NCBI RefSeq assembly: GCF_014650575.1
Contig: NZ_BMVF01000017.1
Coordinates: 1-64,000 of the forward strand
Direction: 5' to 3'
DNA: 64,000 nucleotides
Source of the DNA: Streptomyces naganishii JCM 4654
GTDB lineage: Bacteria; Actinomycetota; Actinomycetes; Streptomycetales; Streptomycetaceae
Position 1 is the stretch's first letter, and each line of letters opens with the position of its first letter. Below the pieces are notes generated by a model, which had not been told where the DNA came from, did no database searches, and worked only from the letters and a program-made list of their open reading frames with translations. Below, in pieces: positions 57,827 through 64,000 of the stretch. The translations under genes were made by a program, and so were the position numbers.

Positions 57827-59056
57827 TCAGCCGCCGAACTCCTGCAGACCCTTCAGCGCCTGGTCCAGCAGCGCCTGACGGCCGTCCAGCTCCTGCTGGA
57901 GCTTGTCCGCCTTCGCGTTGTTGCCCTGGGCCCGCGCCTGCTCGATCTGGCCCCTGAGCTTGTCCACGGCGGCCTGGAGCTGACCGGTCAGACCCTCGGC
58001 ACGCGCGCGTGCCTCCGGGTTGGTCCGCCGCCACTCGGCCTCCTCGGCCTCCTGGATGGCGCGCTCGACCGTGTGCATCCGGCCCTCGACGCGGGGACGC
58101 GCGTCGCGCGGCACATGACCGATGGCCTCCCAGCGCTCGTTGATCGAGCGGAAGGCGGCCCGGGCGGCCTTCAGGTCGGCGATCGGCAGGAGCTTCTCGG
58201 CCTCCTCGGCCAGCTCCTCCTTCAGCTTCAGGTTCTCCGTCTGCTCGGCGTCCCGCTCGGCGAACACCGAGCTGCGGGCGGCGAAGAACACGTCCTGGGC
58301 GCCGCGGAAGCGGTTCCACAGGTCGTCCTCGTGCTCGCGCTGGGCACGGCCCGCGGCCTTCCACTCCGCCATCAGCTCGCGGTAACGGGCCGCCGTGAGG
58401 CCCCAGTCCGTCGAGTCCGACAGCGCCTCGGCCTCGGCGACCAGCCGCTCCTTGGTCTTGCGGGCCTCCTCGCGCTGCGCGTCCAGCTGTGCGAAGTGCG
58501 CCTTGCGCCGCTTGGAGAACGCCGAGCGCGCGTGCGAGAAGCGGTGCCACAGCTCGTCGTCGGACTTGCGGTCCAGGCGCGGCAGCCCCTTCCAGGTGTC
58601 CACCAGCGCGCGCAGCCGCTCACCGGCCGCCCGCCACTGGTCGGACTGGGCGAGCTGCTCGGCCTCGACGACCAGGGCCTCCTTGGCGTGCCGGGCCTCG
58701 TCGGCCTGCCGGGCGCGCTGCGCCTTGCGCTCCTCGCGCCGCGACTCCACGGTCTCGACCAGCTTGTCCAGGCGGGTGCGCAGCGCGTCCAGGTCACCGA
58801 CCGCGTGGTGCGCGTCCACCTGCTCCCGAAGGTGGCCGATGGCGGCCTGGGCGTCCTTCGCGGACAGATCGGTGGTCCGTACTCGCTTCTCGAGGAGGCC
58901 GATCTCGACAACCAGGCCCTCGTACTTGCGCTCGAAGTAGGCCAGCGCCTCCTCGGGGGAGCCCGCCTGCCAGGAACCGACGACCTGCTCGCCGTCGGCC
59001 GTACGCACGTACACGGTCCCCGTCTCGTCGACGCGGCCCCACGGGTCGCTGCTCAC
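57827..59056 (-). CDS. DUF349 coiled-coil protein
   Basis: A 409-residue, highly charged helical protein. Three DUF349 repeats are visible with the W...WK..pattern: LVDTWKGLPRLDRKSDDELWHR (~150), LMAEWKAAGRAQREHEDDLW (~225) and INERWEAIGHVPRDARP (~300), and a coiled coil to the end. Function is unknown in the family; links to nucleic-acid or stress roles have been suggested. The GTG at 59056 follows GGAGGAGG. It is the usual neighbour of relA in streptomycetes. A GATGCC/GGCATC stem (59073-59109) lies in its leader. Confidence 0.85.
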   Translation of the reverse strand: MSSDPWGRVDETGTVYVRTADGEQVVGSWQAGSPEEALAYFERKYEGLVVEIGLLEKRVRTTDLSAKDAQAAIGHLREQVDAHHAVGDLDALRTRLDKLVETVESRREERKAQRARQADEARHAKEALVVEAEQLAQSDQWRAAGERLRALVDTWKGLPRLDRKSDDELWHRFSHARSAFSKRRKAHFAQLDAQREEARKTKERLVAEAEALSDSTDWGLTAARYRELMAEWKAAGRAQREHEDDLWNRFRGAQDVFFAARSSVFAERDAEQTENLKLKEELAEEAEKLLPIADLKAARAAFRSINERWEAIGHVPRDARPRVEGRMHTVERAIQEAEEAEWRRTNPEARARAEGLTGQLQAAVDKLRGQIEQARAQGNNAKADKLQQELDGRQALLDQALKGLQEFGG

Positions 59057-59193
59057 AGCGCCTCCTCCACATGATGCCTGCGAGGGGGCTCGAAGCTCCC
59101 CCGGGCATCGTCCACAGTTTCGTCACGGCCAACATAGGCGACCGGCGGGTTGCCTGTCCGCATCCCGCGCGACCGAAATTCCGCAGTTGACGC

Positions 59194-60018
59194 TCAGGAT
59201 TTGGCGACCGTCGCCTTGTTGATCACGACCGTCGCGTTGGGGGCTCCGTCGCCGCCGCCCGTGTTCTCACCCGCGGCGGCGATCTTCTTCAGCACCTTCA
59301 GTCCGGACTCGGAAATCGTACCGAAGGGGGTGTAGCTGGGCGGGAGCGGGCTGTCCTGGTAGACCAGGAAGAACTGGCTGCCGCCAGTGTGCTTCTGCCC
59401 GGTGTTCGCCATCGCCACCGTGCCCGCGGGATAGACGTTGCCCTTCAGGCTCGCGTCCTTGAGATTCTCGTCCGGCAGCGTGTAGCCCGGACCGCCGCTG
59501 CCGGTGCCCGTCGGGTCGCCGCACTGGAGCACGTAGATGTTGTTGGTGGTGAGCCGGTGGCACTTGGTGTGGTCGAAGAAGCCCTGCCCGGCGAGGAAGT
59601 CGAAGCTGTTCACCGTGTGCGGCGCGGCCGACGTCTTCAGCGCCACGTCTATGTCGCCGCACGTGGTGGCGAGTTTCATCGTGTACTTCGCCGACGTGTC
59701 GATCGTCATCGCCGGCTCCTTCTTCCAGCTCAGCTTCTTCACCGAGCCCGCGGCCGGCTTCGCGCACGGATCCGGCGCCTTGCTGGGCGCGGAGGCGCTC
59801 GGAGTGACCTGCGCGCTCGCGTTCGACTTGTCGTCCTTGCCGTTCTTCAGCACCCCGGTCGTGTAGAGCGCGACGCTGCCGATGACGACCACGCCGAGCA
59901 CCGACGCGATCACGGAGTTGCGCATCCGCGCCTTGCGCCGCGCGGCGGTGCGCCGCTGCTGCTGCCGCAAGAACTTCTCCCGGGCGAGCTGACGCCGCCG
60001 CTGCTCCTGGCTGACCAC
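59194..60018 (-). CDS. Membrane-anchored peptidyl-prolyl cis-trans isomerase (cyclophilin)
   Basis: A 274-residue protein. A very basic N-terminus (about 1-34, rich in Arg and Gln) leads to one membrane helix (~35-55), a Ser/Ala/Pro linker, and an outer cyclophilin domain: FFDHTKCHRLTTNN, LQCGDPTGTGSGGPGY and GSQFFLVY. It should speed proline isomerisation of exported proteins. The start is GTG 60018 with AGGAGAG before it. The catalytic Arg in CHRL is present; the Trp of the drug-binding site is not, so cyclosporin sensitivity may be low. Confidence 0.88.
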   Translation of the reverse strand: MVSQEQRRRQLAREKFLRQQQRRTAARRKARMRNSVIASVLGVVVIGSVALYTTGVLKNGKDDKSNASAQVTPSASAPSKAPDPCAKPAAGSVKKLSWKKEPAMTIDTSAKYTMKLATTCGDIDVALKTSAAPHTVNSFDFLAGQGFFDHTKCHRLTTNNIYVLQCGDPTGTGSGGPGYTLPDENLKDASLKGNVYPAGTVAMANTGQKHTGGSQFFLVYQDSPLPPSYTPFGTISESGLKVLKKIAAAGENTGGGDGAPNATVVINKATVAKS

Positions 60019-60031
60019 CGGGTTCTCTCCT

Positions 60032-60080
60032 CATGCGTCGTGGGTGCCGACCGGTACACATGCGTCGTGCGAGCCGACCG
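60032..60080. repeat. 22-base direct repeat in the cyclophilin/MBL divergent region
   Basis: CATGCGTCGTGGGTGCCGAC and CATGCGTCGTGCGAGCCGAC begin at 60032 and 60059, a 27-base spacing. The region drives two divergent genes, so a paired operator is possible; the left copy overlaps the ribosome-site area of the cyclophilin gene. Confidence 0.5.
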
Positions 60081-60186
60081 TCTGCGTGTGCCCCGTACCG
60101 TATATGGGTTCGCTGAGGATCCGGCAGCGCCGGTAGGCTCTGACCGCGGCCGCGGCCGCCCGTATCGACACAAACGAAGGACGATC

Positions 60187-60900
60187 GTGCTCATTGCCGG
60201 GTTCCCCGCCGGGGCCTGGGGGACGAACTGCTACCTCGTCGCCCCCGCCGCCGGTGAGGAGTGCGTGATCATCGACCCGGGCCACCAGGCCGCCGACGGC
60301 GTCGCGGAGGCGGTCCGCAAGCACCGGCTCAAGCCCGTCGCCGTCGTCCTCACGCACGGCCACATCGACCACGTGGCCTCGGTCGTCCCGGTGTGCGGCG
60401 CGCACGACGTGCCGGCCTGGATCCACCCGGCCGACCGGTACATGATGAGCGACCCCGGCAAGGCCCTCGGCCTCTCCGTGGGCACGCCGCTGATGGGGGA
60501 CCTGACCGTGGGGGAGCCGGACGACGTCAGGGAACTGGCCGACGGCACCGGGCTGGAGCTGGCCGGCCTGGAGTTCTCCGTCGCGCACGCGCCCGGCCAT
60601 ACCAAGGGGTCGGTGACGTTCCGGATGCCCGGGGCCGCGGACATCCCGCCGGTCCTCTTCTCCGGGGATCTGCTCTTCGCCGGCTCCATCGGACGCACCG
60701 ACCTGCCCGGCGGTGACATGGCCGAGATGCTCGACTCGCTGGCCCGCGTGTGCCTGCCGCTCGACGACTCGACCGTGGTGCTGTCCGGCCACGGCCCCCA
60801 GACGACCATCGGCCGGGAGCGCGCCACCAACCCCTATCTGCGGCAGGTGGCGGCCGGCCCGGGAGCGGACGCGGACGCCGCTCCCCGACGAGGAATGTGA
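60187..60900 (+). CDS. Metallo-beta-lactamase-fold hydrolase (glyoxalase II-like)
   Basis: A 237-residue MBL-fold enzyme. The metal motif is LTHGHIDHVA (H57, H59, D61, H62), with later ligands in APGHTKGSVTF, FSGDLLFAGSIGRTD and SGHGPQTT. The family hydrolyses thioesters such as S-lactoylglutathione; since actinobacteria use mycothiol, the natural thioester may be a mycothiol or CoA one. The GTG at 60187 follows AAGGACGATC. It is 11 bases before hisS, so the two are cotranscribed. Confidence 0.88.
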   Translation: MLIAGFPAGAWGTNCYLVAPAAGEECVIIDPGHQAADGVAEAVRKHRLKPVAVVLTHGHIDHVASVVPVCGAHDVPAWIHPADRYMMSDPGKALGLSVGTPLMGDLTVGEPDDVRELADGTGLELAGLEFSVAHAPGHTKGSVTFRMPGAADIPPVLFSGDLLFAGSIGRTDLPGGDMAEMLDSLARVCLPLDDSTVVLSGHGPQTTIGRERATNPYLRQVAAGPGADADAAPRRGM

Positions 60901-60911
60901 CGAGACACTTC

Positions 60912-62174
60912 GTGAGCACCTTCAAGGCCCCCAAGGGCACCTACGACCTGATCCCGCCGGACTCCGCGACCTACCTGGCGGTCCGCGAGGCGATCGCCGC
61001 CCCGCTGCGCAACTCCGGCTACGGCTACATCGAGACGCCCGGCTTCGAGAACGTCGAGCTGTTCGCCCGCGGTGTCGGCGAGTCAACCGACATCGTGACC
61101 AAGGAGATGTACGCCTTCGAGACCAAGGGCGGCGACCGCCTCGCCCTGCGCCCCGAGGGCACCGCCTCCGTGCTGCGCGCCGCCCTGGAGGCCGGCCTGC
61201 ACAAGGCCGGCAACCTCCCGGTCAAGCTCTGGTACTCGGGCTCGTACTACCGCTACGAGCGCCCGCAGAAGGGCCGTTACCGCCACTTCTCCCAGGTCGG
61301 CGCCGAGGCGATCGGCGCGGAGGACCCGGCGCTCGACGCCGAGCTGATCATCCTGGCCGACCAGGCGTACCGCTCGCTGGGCCTGCGCGACTTCCGCATC
61401 CTGCTCAACAGCCTGGGCGACAAGGAGTGCCGCCCGGTCTACCGGGCCGCGCTCCAGGACTTCCTGCGCGGCCTCGACCTGGACCAGGACACCCTGCGCC
61501 GGGCCGAGATCAACCCCCTGCGGGTGCTCGACGACAAGCGCCCCGACGTGCAGAAGCAGCTCACCGAGGCCCCGCTGCTGCGCGACTACCTGTGCGACGC
61601 GTGCAAGGCGTACCACGAGGAGGTCCGCGAGCTGATCACGGCCGCCGGCGTCTCCTTCGAGGACGACCCCAAGCTGGTCCGCGGCCTGGACTACTACACG
61701 CGCACCACCTTCGAGTTCGTCCACGACGGCCTCGGCTCGCAGTCCGCGGTGGGCGGCGGCGGCCGCTACGACGGCCTGTCCGAGATGATCGGCGGCCCCG
61801 CGCTGCCCTCGGTGGGCTGGGCGCTGGGCGTGGACCGCACGGTCCTGGCACTGGAGGCGGAGGGCGTGGAGCTGCGCCTGCCCGCCACCACCAGCGTGTT
61901 CGCGGTCCCGCTCGGCGAGGAGGCCCGCCGCCTGCTGTTCGCGAAGGTCACCGAGTTGCGCAAGGTGGGCATCGCGGCCGACTTCTCCTACGGGCACCGG
62001 GGCCTCAAGGGCGCCATGAAGAACGCCAACCGCAGCGGCGCCCGCTTCACCCTGGTCGCCGGTGAGCGCGACCTCGCCGAGGGCGTCGTCCAGCTCAAGG
62101 ACATGGAGTCCGGCGAGCAGACGGCGATCGGCGTGGACGAGATCGTGGCGGAACTGGAGTCACGCCTCGGCTGA
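60912..62174 (+). CDS. hisS: Histidine--tRNA ligase
   Basis: A 420-residue class II synthetase. Motif 1 (GFENVELFARGVGESTDIV), motif 2 (YSGSYYRYERPQKGRYRHF), the histidine-specific GLDYYTRTTFEFV and motif 3 (SVGWALGVDRTVL) are present, followed by the anticodon domain (about 325-420). GTG 60912 has GAGGAAT and GAGAC upstream. A 12-bp hairpin ends the transcript at 62277. Confidence 0.97.
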   Translation: MSTFKAPKGTYDLIPPDSATYLAVREAIAAPLRNSGYGYIETPGFENVELFARGVGESTDIVTKEMYAFETKGGDRLALRPEGTASVLRAALEAGLHKAGNLPVKLWYSGSYYRYERPQKGRYRHFSQVGAEAIGAEDPALDAELIILADQAYRSLGLRDFRILLNSLGDKECRPVYRAALQDFLRGLDLDQDTLRRAEINPLRVLDDKRPDVQKQLTEAPLLRDYLCDACKAYHEEVRELITAAGVSFEDDPKLVRGLDYYTRTTFEFVHDGLGSQSAVGGGGRYDGLSEMIGGPALPSVGWALGVDRTVLALEAEGVELRLPATTSVFAVPLGEEARRLLFAKVTELRKVGIAADFSYGHRGLKGAMKNANRSGARFTLVAGERDLAEGVVQLKDMESGEQTAIGVDEIVAELESRLG

Positions 62175-62276
62175 GCGCCGGCGGACGAGCGGCCGGGGCG
62201 AACGGCCGAGACGAGTGGGGGCGGCCGGACGTCAACTCCGCGCCCGCCGCTTCACGCGGCCGAATGATTCCGAAGC

Positions 62277-62304
62277 GCGACCGGCACGCACGCGTGCCGG
62301 TCGC
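62277..62304 (+). terminator. Terminator after hisS
   Basis: A perfect 12-bp stem (62277-62288 with 62293-62304) and a CACG loop, about 100 bases past the hisS stop. Confidence 0.8.
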
Positions 62305-62378
62305 CTTGGGGTACGGACCTGCGCGCGGACCTTGTCCGGAACCGAACGCCCTGGGCCGCGCGCCCGTATCTCCTTATG

Positions 62379-62394
62379 TTCACCGAACGGTGAA
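62379..62394. promoter_or_regulatory. Inverted repeat TTCACC-N4-GGTGAA
   Basis: A perfect 6-4-6 palindrome about 70 bases before the VKOR-family gene. GTTCACC also equals one PHO-box unit, but a second unit in register is missing. Candidate operator only. Confidence 0.35.
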
Positions 62395-62464
62395 GACACG
62401 CACGCGTGCGGCACAATGGCCATGCCCGAAGAAGGTCCGACTCACAAGTGACGGAATCGGCGTG

Positions 62465-63121
62465 ATGAGCAAGACGACAGTCAAGGACGTCTCCACGGAG
62501 CCCGAACCCGAGCGCGCGGTCCACTCTCCGCGCACGGTGGGCGGCAGCCGCGCCTTCGCGCTGATGCTGGTGATCACCGGCGCGGCCGGACTGCTCGCCG
62601 CCTGGGTCATCACGCTCGACAAGCAGAAGATCATGGAGGGCAAGCTCAGCGGCAAGACGTTCACGCCGAGCTGCAGCCTCAACCCGATCGTCTCCTGCGG
62701 CAGCGTCATGGAGAGCAAGCAGGCCGCCGCCTTCGGCTTCCCCAACCCCTGGCTCGGCCTCGTCTGCTACGGCATCGTCATCTGCGTCGGCATGAGCCTG
62801 CTCGCCCGCGCCACCTTCCCGCGCTGGTACTGGCTGACCTTCAACTTCGGCACCCTCTTCGGTGTCTGCTTCGTCACCTGGCTCCAGTTCCAGTCCCTGT
62901 ACCGGATCAACGCCCTGTGCCTGTGGTGCTCACTGGCCTGGGTCGCCACCATCACCATGTTCTGGTACGTGACCTCGCACAACGTCCGCAACGACTTCCT
63001 GCCCGCCCCGCGCCCCGTCAAGAACTTCCTCATGGAGTTCACCTGGGTCCTGCCGGTCACGCACTGCGGCGTCATCGCCATGCTCATCTTCACCCGCTGG
63101 GGCAGCAGCCTCTGGGCCTGA
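62465..63121 (+). CDS. Vitamin K epoxide reductase (VKOR)-family membrane oxidoreductase
   Basis: A 218-residue membrane protein with five hydrophobic helices. The redox Cys are all present: the loop pair C70 and C78 (TPSCSLNPIVSCGSV) and the active CxxC at 152-155 (ALCLWCSLAW). Bacterial VKOR reoxidises a DsbA-like partner using quinone and so drives disulfide formation in exported proteins. No DsbA partner is adjacent; the DsbA-like protein at 26101 lacks a signal peptide and so is not an obvious one. The ATG at 62465 overlaps an in-frame GTG at 62462. Confidence 0.88.
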   Translation: MSKTTVKDVSTEPEPERAVHSPRTVGGSRAFALMLVITGAAGLLAAWVITLDKQKIMEGKLSGKTFTPSCSLNPIVSCGSVMESKQAAAFGFPNPWLGLVCYGIVICVGMSLLARATFPRWYWLTFNFGTLFGVCFVTWLQFQSLYRINALCLWCSLAWVATITMFWYVTSHNVRNDFLPAPRPVKNFLMEFTWVLPVTHCGVIAMLIFTRWGSSLWA

Positions 63122-63144
63122 GGCGGACCCGGCCCCGGCCGGGC

Positions 63145-63166
63145 TGTCAGTGGCGTGACATAGGGT
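63145..63166 (+). promoter_or_regulatory. RecA-independent DNA-damage (PafBC-type) promoter of rarA
   Basis: CTGTCAGTG ends at 63152, then eight bases, then TAGGGT (63161-63166), matching TTGTCRGTG-N8-TANNNT except at the first base. The GTG start of rarA is only six bases past the hexamer, so the message would be leaderless or nearly so. TGTCA/TGACA (63145-63149, 63156-63160) also forms a palindrome. Confidence 0.7.
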
Positions 63167-63172
63167 TTCAGC

Positions 63173-64000
63173 GTGGAACCCGACCTGTTCACCGCCGCAG
63201 CAGAGGAACGCCAGGAGAAGGACCCGGCCGCCAGCCCCCTGGCCGTCCGGATGCGCCCGCGCACCCTGGACGAGGTGGTCGGCCAGCAGCACCTGCTCAA
63301 GCCCGGCTCACCCCTGCGCCGGCTGGTCGGCGAGGGCGCGGGCGGCCCCGCGGGACCCTCGTCGGTGATCCTCTGGGGACCGCCCGGCACCGGCAAGACC
63401 ACCCTGGCCTACGTCGTCTCCAAGGCCACCAACAAGCGCTTCGTGGAGCTCTCGGCGATCACCGCGGGCGTCAAGGAGGTCCGCGCGGTCATCGACGGCG
63501 CCCGCCGCGCCTCCGGGGGGTACGGCAAGGAGACCGTCCTCTTCCTCGACGAGATCCACCGTTTCAGCAAGGCCCAGCAGGACTCCCTGCTCCCCGCCGT
63601 CGAGAACCGCTGGGTGACCCTGATCGCCGCCACCACCGAGAACCCGTACTTCTCCGTCATCTCCCCGCTGCTGTCCCGCTCCCTGCTCCTCACCCTCGAA
63701 CCCCTCACCGACGACGACGTCCGCGGCCTGCTCCGCCGGGCCCTCGACGACGAGCGCGGACTCAAGAGCACCGTCGCCCTCCCCGAGGACACCGAGGACC
63801 ACCTGCTGCGCATCGCAGGCGGCGACGCCCGCCGGGCCCTGACCGCGCTCGAGGCCGCCGCCGGGGCCGCCCTCGACAAGGGCGAGAGCGAGATCGGCCT
63901 CACCACCCTGGAGGAGACCGTCGACCGGGCCGCGGTGAAGTACGACCGCGACGGCGACCAGCACTACGACGTCGCCAGCGCCCTGATCAAGTCCATCCGC
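63173..64000 (+). CDS. rarA: Replication-associated recombination protein RarA/MgsA (partial, 3' end outside)
   Basis: The first 276 codons of an AAA+ ATPase related to clamp loaders and RuvB, acting at stalled replication forks. After a short N-terminus come the family sequence VRMRPRTLDEVVGQQHLL, Walker A GPPGTGKTT (69-77), Walker B LFLDEIHRF (D126), sensor 1 IAATTENPYFSVI, and the start of the C-terminal domain (KYDRDGDQHYDVASALIKS). The frame is open to the window end; full-length proteins are ~450 residues. GTG 63173 has no Shine-Dalgarno site. A damage-type promoter abuts it. Confidence 0.94.
   Translation, partial: MEPDLFTAAAEERQEKDPAASPLAVRMRPRTLDEVVGQQHLLKPGSPLRRLVGEGAGGPAGPSSVILWGPPGTGKTTLAYVVSKATNKRFVELSAITAGVKEVRAVIDGARRASGGYGKETVLFLDEIHRFSKAQQDSLLPAVENRWVTLIAATTENPYFSVISPLLSRSLLLTLEPLTDDDVRGLLRRALDDERGLKSTVALPEDTEDHLLRIAGGDARRALTALEAAAGAALDKGESEIGLTTLEETVDRAAVKYDRDGDQHYDVASALIKSIR

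Noticed and set aside
62379..62394. PHO box before the VKOR-family gene
   Set aside because: GTTCACC is present once, but the following 11 bases form its inverted partner rather than a direct repeat, so it does not meet the PHO-box pattern.

Overview
The window is a stretch of a Streptomyces (or very close relative) chromosome. The evidence is the very high GC content with strong third-position GC bias, many GTG/TTG starts, the sporulation protein SsgB, the phosphatidylinositol mannoside (PIM) genes, long GC-rich terminators without U-runs, and a gene order that, from memory, matches the SCO15xx region of S. coelicolor. It is ordinary core chromosome: I see no transposase, integrase, plasmid or CRISPR module.

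Layout. 1-9.2 kb: a DHA2-type MFS exporter, a PlsC-type acyltransferase, a Tat-exported glycerophosphodiesterase (glpQ) behind a candidate PHO box, a sigma-like protein, a GNAT enzyme, two small membrane proteins, and the methionine importer metNIQ, which is preceded by a Met/Cys-ended leader peptide and hairpins. 9.2-18.1 kb: another GNAT enzyme and a corrin/siroheme group (cobL, a BluB-CobT fusion with a ~785-residue low-complexity N-terminus, siroheme synthase), then an rRNA/tRNA methyltransferase. 18.1-23.1 kb: a repeat-rich spacer, a membrane Ser/Thr kinase, a phosphotransferase, a small zinc-ribbon protein and a five-tRNA operon (Gly, Cys, Val x3). 23.2-31.7 kb: pabB-pabC, another GNAT enzyme, a DsbA-like protein, small membrane proteins, a CGNR regulator, ssgB, two identical tRNA-Val(CAC) genes flanking a SRPBCC protein, and a DnaQ-like exonuclease. 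31.8-33.7 kb: an overlapping DUF4365/unknown gene pair.

34.1-64 kb is the deeply conserved actinobacterial block: thrS, HIT protein, pgsA, PIM acyltransferase, pimA, pdxS-pdxT, yebC, ruvCAB, yajC-secD-secF-apt, relA, DUF349 protein, cyclophilin, MBL hydrolase, hisS, a VKOR-family protein and rarA (cut by the window end). It is interrupted by a Streptomyces-type insertion (large membrane protein, EF-G2 and ~1 kb of minisatellite-like DNA) and by a small secreted protein.

How the parts connect: pgsA, the acyltransferase and pimA overlap by stop/start codons and make PIM lipids; pdxS-pdxT make PLP; ruvCAB and rarA act on stalled forks, and both carry a promoter matching the RecA-independent DNA-damage (PafBC-type) consensus; yajC-secDF drive protein export; relA makes (p)ppGpp. 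The most interesting signals are the metNIQ leader peptide, the two damage promoters, the BluB-CobT fusion with its repeat tail, the DUF4365 pair, and the tandem-repeat spacers.
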